From: Actinomadura coerulea
GTDB taxonomy: Bacteria > Actinomycetota > Actinomycetes > Streptosporangiales > Streptosporangiaceae
Assembly: GCF_014208105.1 (NCBI RefSeq)
Contig: NZ_JACHMQ010000001.1
Span: 2,356,001-2,420,000, forward strand
Direction: 5' to 3'
Length of the DNA stretch: 64,000 nucleotides
How positions within the stretch are numbered: position 1 is the first letter of the stretch; each line of letters opens with the position of its first letter. The notes under the pieces are model-generated. The model searched no databases, was not told where the DNA came from, and saw only the letters and a program-made list of their open reading frames with translations. A program made the translations under genes and the position numbers. Below, one piece after another: positions 35,149-48,500 of the stretch.

Positions 35149-36027
35149 TCATTCGCGGCCGAGGTCACGATGGGCGACCTGCACCTCGATGCCCTCGTCC
35201 CGCAGCCGGGCGGCGATCTGTTCCGCCATGGCAACACTACGGTGTTTTCCACCGGTACATCCCACGGCAAGCGTCACGTAGTGCTTGCCCTCACGTTCAT
35301 ACCCGTCGGCGAGGAGCCGCAGCACCTCGGAGTAGGCCTCCAGGAACTCCTTCGCGCCGTGCTGCCCGAGGACGTAGTCGCGGACGGCGGCGTCGCGGCC
35401 CGTCTTCGGCCGCAGCTCGGGCACCCAGTGCGGGTTCGGCAGGAACCGGCAGTCGACGACGAGGTCGGCGTCGACCGGCAGGCCGTACTTGTAGCCGAAC
35501 GACACGACGGTGGCCCGCAGGCTGGACTCGCCGCTGTCCGTGCCGAAGAAACCGATGATCTTGTTGCGCAGCTCGTGCACGTTGAGGCCGCTGGTGTCGA
35601 TCACCAGGTCCGCCTCGGCGCGGACCTCGCGGACCAGGTCGCGCTCGCGGGCGATGCCGTCCACCAGGCGGCCGTCGCCCTGCAGCGGGTGGGGGCGGCG
35701 GACGCTCTCGAACCGGCGCACGAGGTCGGCGTCGCCGGCCTCCAGGAACACCACGCGCGGGTGGACGCCGCGGGCCTCCAGCTCGGCGATCGAGGAGTGC
35801 AGGTCGTCGGTGAACGCGCGGCTGCGGACGTCCACGACGACGGCGATGCGCGGCACCGCGTCCTTCACCCGGCCGCCGAGGTCGGCCATCGTGGCCAGCA
35901 GCCCGGGCGGCAGGTTGTCGACCACGAACCAGTCGAGGTCCTCGAGCGACTTGGCCGCGGTGCTGCGCCCCGCCCCGGACATTCCGGTGACGATCACGAT
36001 GTCCGGGATCTTGGTCTCGCTGGTCAT
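35149..36027 (-). CDS. rapZ: RNase adapter / nucleotide-binding protein RapZ
   Basis: A 292-residue P-loop protein: Walker [17 protein letters not shown], the DNLPP motif, and a C-terminal domain with [17 protein letters not shown] that binds RNA or metabolites in homologues. In enterobacteria RapZ controls glucosamine-6-phosphate synthase mRNA; the actinobacterial role is less clear. ATGA overlap with the end of uvrC (36024-36027) shows co-translation. Confidence 0.95.
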   Translation of the reverse strand: MTSETKIPDIVIVTGMSGAGRSTAAKSLEDLDWFVVDNLPPGLLATMADLGGRVKDAVPRIAVVVDVRSRAFTDDLHSSIAELEARGVHPRVVFLEAGDADLVRRFESVRRPHPLQGDGRLVDGIARERDLVREVRAEADLVIDTSGLNVHELRNKIIGFFGTDSGESSLRATVVSFGYKYGLPVDADLVVDCRFLPNPHWVPELRPKTGRDAAVRDYVLGQHGAKEFLEAYSEVLRLLADGYEREGKHYVTLAVGCTGGKHRSVAMAEQIAARLRDEGIEVQVAHRDLGRE

Positions 36028-38033
36028 GCGCTTCTCCCCCTGTGCTCCCCGTCGTCCCCGCCGGGACCCTCGTCCCCGCGGGGACCTTCGCCCCCGCCGC
36101 CCGCCGGCGGCGCGGCGCCGCCGTGCAGCGCCGCCACGATGCTCTCGGCGCTGCGCATGCCGATCCCCGGGACCTCGGCGACCTGCGCGGGCGTCGCGTC
36201 CTTCAGCCGCTTCAGCGAACCGAAGTGCTTCAGCAGCGCCGCGCGGCGCGCCGGGCCCAGGCCAGGAACGTTATCGAGTTCGCTGACCGTCATGGACCGG
36301 GAACGCCGCTGCCGGTGGAAGGTGATGGCGAACCGGTGCGCCTCGTCGCGGACCCGCTGGACGAGGAACATGCCCTCGCTGTTGCGCGGCAGGATGACCG
36401 GGTCGCCCTCGCCGGGGAGCCAGAGCTCCTCCAGCCGCTTGGCGATCCCGCACACCGCGATGTCGTCGACGCCGAGCTCGTCGAGGGCGCGCTGCGCCGC
36501 CGCGACCTGCGGTGGGCCGCCGTCGACGAGGACCAGGTTGGGCGGGTAGGCGAACTTGCGCGGCCTTCCGGTCTCGGGGTCGATCGGCTGGTGCGCGCCC
36601 TCCTCCGGGTCGCCGAGGGAGTCGAGCTCGCCGGTCCTCTCGCTCTCGGCCAGGTAGCGCCTGAACCGGCGGGTGATGACCTCGTGGATGGAGCGGACGT
36701 CGTCCTGCCCCTCCACGCCCTTGATCGTGAACCGGCGGTACTCGCTCTTGCGGGCCAGGCCGTCCTCGAAGACGACCATGGACGCGACCACCTCGGTGCC
36801 CTGGAGGTTGGACACGTCGTAGCACTCGATGCGCAGGGGCGCGTCGTCGAGCTCCAGGGCCTCCTGGAGCTCCTGGAGCGCGCGGCTGCGGGTGGTGAGG
36901 TCGGACGCGCGGCGCGTCTTGTGCTGCTTGAGCGCCTCGTGGGCGTTGCGCGCGACCGTCTCCAGAAGGGTCCGCTTGTCGCCGCGCTGGGGGACGCGCA
37001 GCCGGACGGGGGCGCCGCGCTGCTCCGACAGCAGCTCGGTCATGGCCTCCTCCTCCGGCGGCAGGGCCGGGACGAAGACCTCGCGGGGCACCGACTCGCT
37101 CTCGCCGTAGATCTGGATGAGGAAGTGCTCGACCAGGTCGGCGGTGGTGACGTCCTCGACCTTGTCGACGACCCAGCCGCGCTGCCCGCGGATGCGGCCG
37201 CCGCGCACGTAGAACACCTGGACGGCGGCCTCCAGCTCGTCCTCGGCGAAGGCGATCATGTCGCAGTCGGTGCGGTCGGGCAGCACGACCGCCTGCTTCT
37301 CCAGGGCGCGCTCCAGGGCCCGGATGTCGTCGCGGATCCGGGCGGCGCGCTCGTACTCCTGGGACGCGGCGGCCTCGCGCATGTCGCGTTCGAGGCGTTT
37401 GGTGAACCGGGTCGTGTCGCCCGCCATGAAGTCGCAGAAGTCCTCGGCGAGCAGGCGGTGCTCCTCGGGCGAGACGCGGCCGACGCACGGCGCCGAGCAC
37501 TTGCCGATGTAGCCGAGCAGGCAGGGCCGGTCGAGCTGGTGCTGCCGTTTGAACACGCCGGCGCTGCACGTCCGGACGGGGAACACGCGCAGCAGCTGGT
37601 CGACCGTCTCCCGGATCGCCCACGCGTGGGAGTACGGCCCGAAGTAGCGCACGCCCTTGCGTTTGGCGCCCCGCATCACCATCACCCTCGGGAAGTCCTC
37701 GTTCAGGGTGACGGCGAGGTAGGGATAGGACTTGTCGTCGCGGTAGCGGACGTTGAACCTGGGGTCGAACTCCTTGATCCAGGAGTACTCCAGCTGGAGG
37801 GCCTCGACCTCGGTGCCGACGACCGTCCAGTCGACGCGCGCGGCGGTCTGCACCATCGTCTGGGTGCGGGGGTGCAGGGCGGAGAAGTCGGCGAAGTAGG
37901 AGTTCAGCCGCGAGCGCAGGTTCTTGGCCTTGCCCACGTAGATGACCCGGCCGTGCTCGTCGCGGAACCGGTACACCCCCGGGGATTCCGGGATGGAGCC
38001 GGGTGCGGGTCGGTAGGTCGCCGGATCTGCCAC
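36024..38033 (-). CDS. uvrC: Excinuclease ABC subunit C
   Basis: A 669-residue nucleotide-excision-repair endonuclease that makes both incisions. Domains: GIY-YIG nuclease (about 12-92; [20 protein letters not shown]), Cys-rich region ([13 protein letters not shown]), UVR UvrB-binding motif (about 200-235), RNase H-like nuclease ([22 protein letters not shown]) and tandem HhH at the C terminus ([13 protein letters not shown]). A Gly/Glu/Asp-rich tail follows. GTG 38033 was chosen because TAGGCT ends 7 bases before it (leaderless) and it gives the standard MADPATYRP start. Confidence 0.97.
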   Translation of the reverse strand: MADPATYRPAPGSIPESPGVYRFRDEHGRVIYVGKAKNLRSRLNSYFADFSALHPRTQTMVQTAARVDWTVVGTEVEALQLEYSWIKEFDPRFNVRYRDDKSYPYLAVTLNEDFPRVMVMRGAKRKGVRYFGPYSHAWAIRETVDQLLRVFPVRTCSAGVFKRQHQLDRPCLLGYIGKCSAPCVGRVSPEEHRLLAEDFCDFMAGDTTRFTKRLERDMREAAASQEYERAARIRDDIRALERALEKQAVVLPDRTDCDMIAFAEDELEAAVQVFYVRGGRIRGQRGWVVDKVEDVTTADLVEHFLIQIYGESESVPREVFVPALPPEEEAMTELLSEQRGAPVRLRVPQRGDKRTLLETVARNAHEALKQHKTRRASDLTTRSRALQELQEALELDDAPLRIECYDVSNLQGTEVVASMVVFEDGLARKSEYRRFTIKGVEGQDDVRSIHEVITRRFRRYLAESERTGELDSLGDPEEGAHQPIDPETGRPRKFAYPPNLVLVDGGPPQVAAAQRALDELGVDDIAVCGIAKRLEELWLPGEGDPVILPRNSEGMFLVQRVRDEAHRFAITFHRQRRSRSMTVSELDNVPGLGPARRAALLKHFGSLKRLKDATPAQVAEVPGIGMRSAESIVAALHGGAAPPAGGGGEGPRGDEGPGGDDGEHRGRSA

Positions 38034-38146
38034 GCTCGAAAGCCTAATGGGCGGCACCGACACGCCGTGCCCCCGCGCGGCCGTCGCCGCCGCCGCACCG
38101 GAGGGGTGACGTAGATCTCTCCCTCCCGCCCGGATGTTCGCAAACC

Positions 38147-39373
38147 ATGCGGAAAGGGAGGGTCAAAAGGTTCCACGGATCCGGAAGGGGGGTCGTTGCG
38201 CACGTGTCCGCGCTCTGGGCTTGGATCATCCTGGCCGCCGTCGTCGGCACGTCCGTGATCGTCGTGGAGGGGGGCCGCCGGCTCGTCGCGGGCCGGATGT
38301 CGCACCGCTGGCCCGGCGCCGGCCGGGTCGCCCGGCGCTGCACGGCGCCCGCGTTCGCGTTCGCGGTGGTGGTGAGCTCCAGCACCGCGATGCCGTACCA
38401 GTTCATCGGCGGGCACGCCGAGGACGCGGTCCGGCACGCGATGCGGATCGCGGCGATCGGCGCCTCCACGTGGCTGGTGCTGCGGATCGGGTACGCGCTG
38501 AGCGACCCGCCGCTGGCGCGGCTGATGCGGATCGAGGGCGAGCGCAACCGGCGGGCCAGGCGGGCCCGCACGCAGATGATGCTGCTGCGCCGCATCGCCG
38601 CCGTCATCATCGTGGTGCTCGCCGTCGGCGCGGCGCTGTTCACCTTCCCCGCCGTGCGGGCGGTCGGGGCCGGGGTGCTGGCCTCGGCGGGCGTCGCCGG
38701 CCTGGTGGTCGGCATCGCGGCGCGGCCCACCCTCGGCAACCTGCTGGCCGGGCTCCAGCTGGCGTTCAGCGACGCGCTGCGCCTGGACGACGTCGTCGTC
38801 ACGCAGGGCATCTGGGGCAGGGTCGAGGAGCTGACGCTGTCCTACGTCGTCCTGCAGCTCTGGGACGACCGCCGCATGATCTTCCCGGTGTCGCACTTCA
38901 CCGAGCAGCCGTTCGAGAACTGGACCCGGCACTCCAGCCGGCTGCTCGGCTCGGTCGAGCTGCACGTGGACTGGACGGTCCCGGTCGAGGACCTGCGCGC
39001 CGAGCTGTACTCGGCGCTGAAGGACAACCCGCTGTGGGACCGGCGGGAGTGGATGCTGCAGGTGGTGGACGTGCTGCCGAGCGGCCTCGTCACGGTGCGC
39101 GCGCTGATGAGCGCCGCCGACTCGGCGAGCACCTGGGACCTGCGCTGCGACGTGCGCGAGCACCTGGTCTCCTACATCCGCGACAAGCACCCGGAGGCCC
39201 TCCCCCGGCTGCGCGTCGGCCCCGAACCGGTCGTGGACGGCGCCGGGGCGGGGGTGGACGACCCGGCACCGGCCACCGAGGACGAGGTGGCGGAGGGGCG
39301 GCACGCCGACGGCGCGCGGGCCGTCCCCCGCGAGGACGGCCCGGCGCGCGCGAAGTCGCTCAGGCGAGCATGA
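38147..39373 (+). CDS. Mechanosensitive ion channel, MscS family
   Basis: About 408 residues with four to five spans; the pore helix and following beta domain are recognisable ([28 protein letters not shown] then [11 protein letters not shown] and [21 protein letters not shown]). Such channels open on membrane tension and release solutes on osmotic downshift. An Asp/Glu/Ala-rich C-terminal tail is probably disordered. The start is uncertain: ATG 38147, or GTG 38204 with GGAAGGGGGG 12 bases upstream. It ends over the stop codon of the small gene on the other strand. Confidence 0.88.
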   Translation: MRKGRVKRFHGSGRGVVAHVSALWAWIILAAVVGTSVIVVEGGRRLVAGRMSHRWPGAGRVARRCTAPAFAFAVVVSSSTAMPYQFIGGHAEDAVRHAMRIAAIGASTWLVLRIGYALSDPPLARLMRIEGERNRRARRARTQMMLLRRIAAVIIVVLAVGAALFTFPAVRAVGAGVLASAGVAGLVVGIAARPTLGNLLAGLQLAFSDALRLDDVVVTQGIWGRVEELTLSYVVLQLWDDRRMIFPVSHFTEQPFENWTRHSSRLLGSVELHVDWTVPVEDLRAELYSALKDNPLWDRREWMLQVVDVLPSGLVTVRALMSAADSASTWDLRCDVREHLVSYIRDKHPEALPRLRVGPEPVVDGAGAGVDDPAPATEDEVAEGRHADGARAVPREDGPARAKSLRRA

Positions 39374-39431
39374 TCTTCCCGTCCTGGACGGTGACCTTCT
39401 TCTCCGCCTGCGTCTCGGACCTGTGTGGCAT
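39360..39431 (-). CDS. Candidate 23-residue peptide gene
   Basis: A complete short frame with a near-ideal ribosome-binding site, GGAGGAG 5 bases before the ATG. Of its 23 sense codons all but one end in G or C, as in established genes here. The peptide has a charged first half (two Lys at 11-12) and ends VQDGKIMLA. It lies 92 bases behind the Rieske gene on the same strand, after a structured leader, and its stop overlaps the convergent MscS gene by 14 bases. No membrane span or Cys motif. I recognise no family; it could be a signalling or regulatory peptide or a leader for nothing else downstream. Confidence 0.55.
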   Translation of the reverse strand: MPHRSETQAEKKVTVQDGKIMLA

Positions 39432-39453
39432 TCTCGCTCCTCCGGTGACCTCT

Positions 39454-39517
39454 GTCGGTTCCGGTCCGTCACCGGAGAGCACGGATGCGCGAGCGGATCG
39501 GTCCAAACGGAACCGAC
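39454..39517 (-). promoter_or_regulatory. Inverted repeat between Rieske and small-peptide genes
   Basis: GTCGGTTCCG (39454-39463) and CGGAACCGAC (39508-39517) are perfect 10-base complements, with further GGTCC/GGACC-type pairing inside the 44-base loop. It starts 7 bases past the Rieske stop and ends just before the ribosome-binding site of the 23-residue frame: either a terminator or a structured leader for the peptide gene. Confidence 0.5.
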
Positions 39518-39523
39518 CGGCGA

Positions 39524-39964
39524 TCAGGTGACGACGATGCCGCCGCCCTCGACCCGCACGGGGTACTCCTTGAGCGGCGCCTTGGCCGGACCGCGCTCCA
39601 CCGAGCCGTCAGTGATCTTGAACTCGCTGCCGTGGCAGTGGCACTTGATCAGCCCGTTCGAGACCCCGCCGACCGTGCAGCCCTGGTGGGTGCACACGGC
39701 CGTGAACGCCTTGTAGGCGCCCTGGCTGGGCTGGGTCACCACGACCTTCTGGTCGCCGTAGATCTTTCCGCCGCCGACCGGGATGTCGGCGGCCTTCGCG
39801 ATCTGCTTGCCCCTGAGGTCCTCGGCAGGCTTGCTCCCGCCTCCGGACGCGCACCCCGCGAGGGCGGCGGCGCCGAGCGCCCCCGCCCCGCACAGCACCG
39901 CGCGCCGGCCGACTCCCCCGCTCCCGGCGGCCTCGGCGGCCCCGGGCATCACTTCGTCTCCCAT
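39524..39964 (-). CDS. Rieske [2Fe-2S] lipoprotein
   Basis: A 146-residue exported iron-sulfur protein. N terminus: twin Arg (GRRAVL) and lipobox LAGC with Cys38, so export by Tat with lipid anchoring is likely. Rieske cluster ligands: CTHQGC (Cys91, His93; Cys96 for the disulfide) and CHCHGS (Cys108, His111; Cys110 disulfide partner). This stand-alone form, common in actinomycetes, carries electrons at the outer membrane face but its partner is unknown. It lies 53 bases after uvrA on the same strand. Confidence 0.92.
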   Translation of the reverse strand: MGDEVMPGAAEAAGSGGVGRRAVLCGAGALGAAALAGCASGGGSKPAEDLRGKQIAKAADIPVGGGKIYGDQKVVVTQPSQGAYKAFTAVCTHQGCTVGGVSNGLIKCHCHGSEFKITDGSVERGPAKAPLKEYPVRVEGGGIVVT

Positions 39965-40017
39965 GGCTCCATCTTGGTGGACGGCCTCACCCGTCCCGCA
40001 CCGGCCCGCCTCCGGGC

Positions 40018-42855
<2,838 letters not shown>

Positions 42856-43137
42856 GTTCTTCCGGTTCCTCTTCTGGGCGCGGCGATCTGCGTATACGGC
42901 TCGGTACCAAGGCTAGTCACGGGGAGCGACAGCATCCCCCGGCTTCTCAACAGCGGCGCTCGCCGCTGCATTTCATGACGCTACCCGGCCGGTCCGAGCG
43001 GTCGGGACGGCACCATCGCACCGTACACGTGTTCGAACGCCGCCCGCCACCGGAACGCCGCCACCACCCGCGACCAGGGCGCGGCGCCCCCTCCGACCAC
43101 CCGGAACGCGCTCCGCCCGGCGGCCGCGCCGCCCCGG

Positions 43138-43929
43138 TCACTCGTCGTCGAGCGCGTGGGAGAGGTAGCGCTCGGCGGAGCGGCGGACGGCCTCCTTCCC
43201 GCCGCTGTAGACGATCTTGTTCCACCAGGCGCCGTAGACGCGGTCGAAGTCGTAGGGCTCCAGGAGGCGCAGGGCGCGGCGGACGGTGCGGGGGCGCTCG
43301 GGGATGTAGTTCGGGTAGGAGTACATGAAGCTCACCCAGTCGCGGTCGTCGACCACCTGCACGATGTCGCCCGAGAAGAGGGCGCGCGCGTCGCGCCAGT
43401 GCAGGACCTGGCCGCCCGCGAAGTGGACGCCCGCGTTGATCAGCGTGAGGCCGTCGGCCAGTTCGAGGGTGTCGCCCGACCAGAAGGCGACCGCGTCGTC
43501 CGGGCGGGCCACCCACCGGCGGTCGGCCTCGTGGATGTGGACGGTGGCGTCGAACGCCCGCGCCCACTCGATCATGGTGCCGTAGTAGTGCGGGTGGCTG
43601 ATCGCGATCGCGGAGACGCCGCCGAGGTCGTTCACCCGGCGGACCAGGTCGTCGTCGATGTGGGTGACCATGTCCCACAGGACGTTGCCCGTCGGGGCGC
43701 GCAGGAGGAGGGCGCGCTGGCCGATGGCGACGGACGGCTCGGTGCCGATCCCGACGACCCCCGGGCCCTCCTCGGCGACGCGGCCGCGGTGGCCGCCGCG
43801 CAGTTCCTCCAGGGTCGTCCACCGCTGGCCCTCCCAGCCGACGTACTGCCGCTCGTCCTCGCAGATCGGGCAGTCCGGGCGGGGCCCGGCGTACTGGACG
43901 CCGCAGGTGACGCAGATCGGAAAGTCCAT
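43138..43929 (-). CDS. Zinc-ribbon plus metallo-beta-lactamase-fold protein
   Basis: A 263-residue protein: an N-terminal four-Cys ribbon (CVTCGVQYAGPRPDCPIC, rubredoxin-like) and a metallo-beta-lactamase fold (about 60-250). The canonical HxHxDH metal motif is replaced by SHPHYYGTM, keeping two His but losing Asp-His; GVHFAGGQVLHW and LFSGDIVQV supply the later His and Asp positions. So the metal site may be mononuclear or altered. ATG 43929 gives MDFPICVTC; ATG 43938 is an alternative. A 282-base stretch downstream to uvrA (42856-43137) shows no supported gene. Divergent from the broken DinB-type gene. Confidence 0.8.
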   Translation of the reverse strand: MDFPICVTCGVQYAGPRPDCPICEDERQYVGWEGQRWTTLEELRGGHRGRVAEEGPGVVGIGTEPSVAIGQRALLLRAPTGNVLWDMVTHIDDDLVRRVNDLGGVSAIAISHPHYYGTMIEWARAFDATVHIHEADRRWVARPDDAVAFWSGDTLELADGLTLINAGVHFAGGQVLHWRDARALFSGDIVQVVDDRDWVSFMYSYPNYIPERPRTVRRALRLLEPYDFDRVYGAWWNKIVYSGGKEAVRRSAERYLSHALDDE

Positions 43930-43998
43930 GATCACCATTGTCTGGCGCGGGCCGGGCCGGTGCGACAGGATGGAGCGTCCTTTCGCCGAGGAGGGGTC

Positions 43999-44763
43999 AT
44001 GGACTGGCGCGACGTGATCGACGAGCTGGACGCGGGCGTGGAGCGCGTCGCCGCGACGCTGGAGGGGCTGTCCGGCGACGCCCTGCGGGGCGCGTCGGCG
44101 CTGCCGGGGTGGAGCCGCGGGCACGTGGCGACGCACATCGCGCGCAACGCCGACTCCCTGTGGAACCTGCTGGAAGGGGCGCGCACGGGGACGGAGATCC
44201 CGCAGTACCCGAGCCTGGAGCGGCGCGACGCCGACATCGCCGCGGGCGCGGACCGTGGCCGCGACGAGCTGGTCGCCGACGTCCGGGCGACGCAGGCGCG
44301 GTTCTCCGAGCAGGCCCGGTCGCTGCCGGACGGCGCCGCCGACGCCCCGGTGCGGGCGATGGCGGGCTGACCCCACCCGGCCTGGTACACGGTGTTCCGC
44401 CGCTGGAACGAGGTGGAGGCCCACCACGTCGACCTGGCCGCCGGGTACGGCCCGGCCGACTGGCCGGAGCCCTACGTCCGGTGGTCCGCGGCGGCCACGC
44501 TGGCGGACCTGGCGGCCCTGCCGGACCGGCTCCTCGGGGAGCTGGCCGGTCTGCGGATCACCGCGACCGACTCCGGCGAGACCGCCGAGCTCGGCTGGAC
44601 GCCCGGCGGCCCCGAGGCGGCCGGCTCCGGCCGGGCGCTGCTGGGCTGGCTGAGCGGACGCTCGGACGGCGCGGGCGTGCACGTCCGCCCGGACGGCCCG
44701 CTGCCCGTCCCGCCGCCCTGGCCGCACGAGCCCGCCCGGTTCCGGCGGGGACCAGGCCTGTGA
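43999..44763 (+). pseudogene. Maleylpyruvate isomerase/DinB-family mycothiol enzyme with in-frame TGA
   Basis: The gene encodes a mycothiol-dependent maleylpyruvate isomerase-like four-helix protein: LPGWSRGHVATHIARNAD at the N terminus and WYTVFRRWNEVEAHHVDLAAGY in the middle, with the metal-binding His residues. A TGA at 44368-44370 interrupts it, yet the same frame continues immediately (PHPAWYTVFRRW) for 130 codons with normal codon use to TGA 44761-44763. GAGGAGGGG before the ATG is an excellent ribosome-binding site. A recent nonsense change, a sequencing error or readthrough would all fit; without readthrough the product loses its second half. Confidence 0.8.
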
Positions 44764-44776
44764 GCGGGCCGGGGGC

Positions 44777-45475
44777 CTAGGGAGGGTCGTCGCCCGCGAG
44801 CCGGTGCAGGGCTTCCGCGGAACGGACGGCGATCGCGCTGCGGGCGACGGTCACGCGGCCGCGCACGGGCTCGGCCGCGAGGATCTGCGCGACCTTGCGG
44901 CGGCCCATCCCGGCCCAGCGGCCGAGGTCCTGCTGGGTGACCGGGACCTGGACGAGGACGCCCTCCTCGACCACGCCGTCCGGGCGCTCCCGCTTGACCG
45001 GGGAGCCGAACCGCGCCGCCAGGCGCAGGAGGCGGCCGGCGAGGCGGCGCTCGGGGTCGTCGGGGAAGTGCGCGACGCGCAGCTCGTTGGCGTCGCGGAG
45101 CCGCTCGGCCAGGACGGCGGCGACCGCCCACACCGAGCCGGGCTCGGCGTCCAGGACGCCGCGGAAGCGCGCGGCGGGCAGCACGATGGCCTCGACCCGC
45201 GTCAGCGCCTCGGCGTTGGCGTGCCGGACGCCGCCGTCCACCGCCTCCAGCTCCCCCACCAGGTCGCCGGGGCCGAGGACGTCGAGGATGGCGGTCTCGC
45301 CGTCGCGGTCCACCCAGACCTTCACCGCCCCGGACCGCAGGACGAAGACCTGGGCCGCGCGGGTGTGCTCGCGCGTGAGGAACGCGCCGGGCCTGATCAC
45401 CACCGGCGCGCCCGCCCGCCGCAGGGCCTCCTGGGCGCGGGGGGGCAGCGCGTTCCAGAACCGGGGGGTCTGCAT
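44777..45475 (-). CDS. Crp/Fnr-family transcriptional regulator
   Basis: A 232-residue regulator: cNMP-binding-type beta barrel (about 25-140; LGPGDLVGELEAVDGG) and a winged helix (about 175-228; VTQQDLGRWAGMGRRKVAQIL). The cAMP phosphate-binding Arg-Ser/Thr of true CRP is absent after GELE, so it may respond to another ligand or none. GAGGAGG lies just upstream of the ATG. It follows, on the same strand and 103 bases away, the large CRP-NB-ARC-TPR protein whose N terminus has the same architecture, suggesting a shared origin and regulon. Confidence 0.88.
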   Translation of the reverse strand: MQTPRFWNALPPRAQEALRRAGAPVVIRPGAFLTREHTRAAQVFVLRSGAVKVWVDRDGETAILDVLGPGDLVGELEAVDGGVRHANAEALTRVEAIVLPAARFRGVLDAEPGSVWAVAAVLAERLRDANELRVAHFPDDPERRLAGRLLRLAARFGSPVKRERPDGVVEEGVLVQVPVTQQDLGRWAGMGRRKVAQILAAEPVRGRVTVARSAIAVRSAEALHRLAGDDPP

Positions 45476-45578
45476 CTCGCCTCCTCACCGGACCCGGATC
45501 CGGCCGGGCCCCGGCTTCATGATCGCGTGCGTCGCGGTCCAGTGAACGCGTCCCGGGGCCGGCCGACCACGTCATCGG

Positions 45579-48500
45579 TCACACGTCGGATGGTCCTTCC
45601 GGGGCGAGCAGGCCGTCCAGGGCGCGGACGCGGCGGACGCAGTCCGCGGCCGCCGCGTGGTCGCCGAGGGCCAGGCGGGAGTCGCGCAGCAGCTCCAGCG
45701 CCCGCCGCAGCCCCCGCTGGTCGTCGGTCTCGCGGCGGATGGCGATCTCGGCGGTGACGTGCTCCACCGCGCGGTCGTGCGCGCCGGTCAGCTGGGACGC
45801 GCGGGCCAGGCCGTGCAGGGCGTGGGCCTGCTCGCGGGTGGCGCCGAGCTCGGCGGCGAGGTCGAGGGCGCGCCGCCCGGCCGCCAGGGCGTCGCCGGCG
45901 CGGCCGAGGTCGAGGTGGATGGCGGCGAGGTGGCCGAGGCCGACGGCCTCGCTGTGCCGGTCGCCGACCTCGCCGAGGATGCGCAGCGCCTCCAGCTCCC
46001 GCTCCAGGGCCTCCTCGGGACGGCCGGCGCGGCGCAGCACGGCGGCGAGGGTGTCCATGCCGACGCCGAGGCCGTACCAGTCGCCCCCCGACTCGCGGAT
46101 GCCCAGCGCCTGCCGGGCGGCGCGCTCGGCCTCCTCGGGCAGGCCGAGCCGCGAGTAGGTGCGGGCCAGGCTGCCGAGCGTCCCGGCCATCCCGCCCCGC
46201 GCGCCGAGCCGGTGCCACAGGTCAAGCGCCTCCAGGCCGAGGACGAACGCCTCCTGGTGGCGGCCGAGGCGCCGCATCACCACCGACAGGTGCTCCAGGT
46301 CGTTCGCCTCGCCGTGCTGGTCGCCGATCTCGCGGCGGATCTCCAGGGCGCGCAGCAGGTGCTCGCGCGCCTCGCGGTACCGTCCGAGGCGCCAGTGGAC
46401 GATCCCGATCTGCGCGAGCGCCTCGGCCTCGCCGTGCCGGTCGCTGGTGTCGCGGTGCAGCCGCAGCGCCTGCCCGCAGTAGGTGAACGCCTCGGCGAAC
46501 CGCGTCGCCTCGCACATGAGCATGCCGAGCGTGGCCAGCGCGCGCGCCTCCCCGTGGCGGGCGCCCAGGGCGCGGTAGGTGCGCAGCGCCTGCTCGGCGT
46601 CCTGCTGCGCCAGGTCGCGCAGGCCGAGCGCGGCGTTCATCCGCGCGAGCTCGGTCAGCGCCTGCGCGGCGCCGTGCATGTCGGCGAGTTCCTGCCGGAT
46701 GGCGAGCGCTTCCAGCGCGTGCGAGACCGCGCCGTGGACATTGCCCTGGCGGCGGTGTACCTGCGCCACGGTGAGCAGGGTCTCCGCCACGCCCGGTTGG
46801 TCGTGCGTCCGTCGGCGGACGTCGAGCGCCCTGGCGGCGTTGTCCAGAGCCGTCTCGTAGTCGCCGAGGCCCAGGTGTGCCCGGGCCAGGATGTCGTGGC
46901 CCTTGGCCGTTCCCGCGTCGTCTCGCAGCTCCCCGTGGATGGCGAGGGAGCGCCGCGCGTGGTCGATCGCCGTCAGGTAGCGGCCCAGCGCCACGTGGAC
47001 GTCGGCCAGGGTGGCCAGAGTCGCGGCCTCCCCGTAGCGGTCGGGCGGGTCGGCGGCCCGGAACCCGCGCCGCGCGTCCTCGCCGTAACCGATGGCCTGG
47101 ACGGAGTCGCCCAGCTCGAAGTGCGCCATCGCCAGGTTGTGGAGCATGACGGCCGCGGCCGCCCAGTCCTCCTCGGTGCGGGCGGCGTGCAGGCCCGCCT
47201 GGTGGACGGCGATGCTGTCCTCGCTGTAGCGGCGGAACTCCTGGAAGTCGAACAGCGCGTCGGCGAGCTCCCAGCACGTGCGGTGCAGGCCGAGCCGGGC
47301 GGCCTGGTGCACCGCGGCGACCAGGTTGCGGCGCTCGGCCTCGAACCAGGCGAGCCCGGCGGCGCGCTCCGCGGCGCTGGACGGACGTCCGTGCGCCTCC
47401 CCCGGGTGCGCCCTCGGACGGGACCGCGCCGCCATGGCGTCCCCGGCGCGGCGCGCCTCGGCGAGGTAGCCGGCGAGCAGCCGCCGCTGGGCCGCCTGGA
47501 GCTCGCCGTCGGAGTCCTCGCGCAGCCCCCGTTCGCGGGCGAAGTCGCGCAGCAGGTCGTGCATCCGGTAGCGGTCGGGCCCCACGTCGTGCACCAGGTA
47601 CGCCTGGCGCAGGCCCTCCAGGCATTCGCGCGCCTCGCCGACCGTGCCGTCCTGGAGGGCGGCGAGGGCGGCGGGCGTGAAGTCGGGGCCGGCGACCAGT
47701 CCGAGCCTGCGGAACGCCTCGCGCTGCCCCCGCCGCAGGCTCCGGTAGGCGACGTCGAACGTCGGGCTGAGGACGGCCAGCAGCGCCGTCCCGGACGTCC
47801 CGGGTGCCGCGCCGTCGCCCAGGCCCGCCCCCGCGAGGCCCGGCCCGTACGGCGCGGCGTCCCGGACGTCCCGGGCCGCCAGTTCCCGGACGGTCCCGGC
47901 GACCGACTCGCCGGGGTTCTCGGCGAGCCGCCCGGCCATGACGCCGAGCGCGAGCGGCAGGTGGCCGCACTCGCGCGCGAGCCGCTCGACCGCCTTGTCC
48001 TCCTCCCGGAGGCGGGGGTCGCCCGCCCCGAGGACGTTGGAGATCAGGTCCACGGCCTCCTGCGTCGCCATCTCCCGCAGCTCCAGCGTCCGCACGTCGG
48101 CGCCTTCGAGCAGGGCCGGCAGCCGCCGCCGGCTCGTCACGACCACCAGCCCGGAGGCCGTCGCCGCCAGCAGCGGCCTGATCTGCTCGGGCCGGGCGGC
48201 GTTGTCCAGGATCAGCAGCATCCGGCGGTCGCCGAGAAAGGACCGGCACTGCGCCGCCAGCTCCGCCTCCGTCCGCGGGACCTGGTCGCCGGGCACGCCC
48301 GCCGCGCGCAGCACCTGCCCCATCGCCTCCGCCGGGGTGACGGGGCTGCGGGACGTGCCGCGCAGGTCGGCGAACAGGACGCCGTCGGGGAAGCGGTCGA
48401 CGACCCGGTGCGCCCAGTGCAGCGCCAGCGTGGTCTTGCCGACGCCCGCCATGCCCTGGACCACGACGGCGCGCGGCCACACGGACTGGCCGACCAGCAG

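Noticed and set aside
43025..43040. LexA/SOS box near uvrA
   Set aside because: A TTCGAA palindrome with weak flanks, about 180 bases upstream of the uvrA start; too poor a match to actinobacterial SOS boxes.
44368..44370. Selenocysteine at the in-frame TGA
   Set aside because: No convincing SECIS-like hairpin follows and the family has no selenocysteine there; nonsense change or error is simpler.
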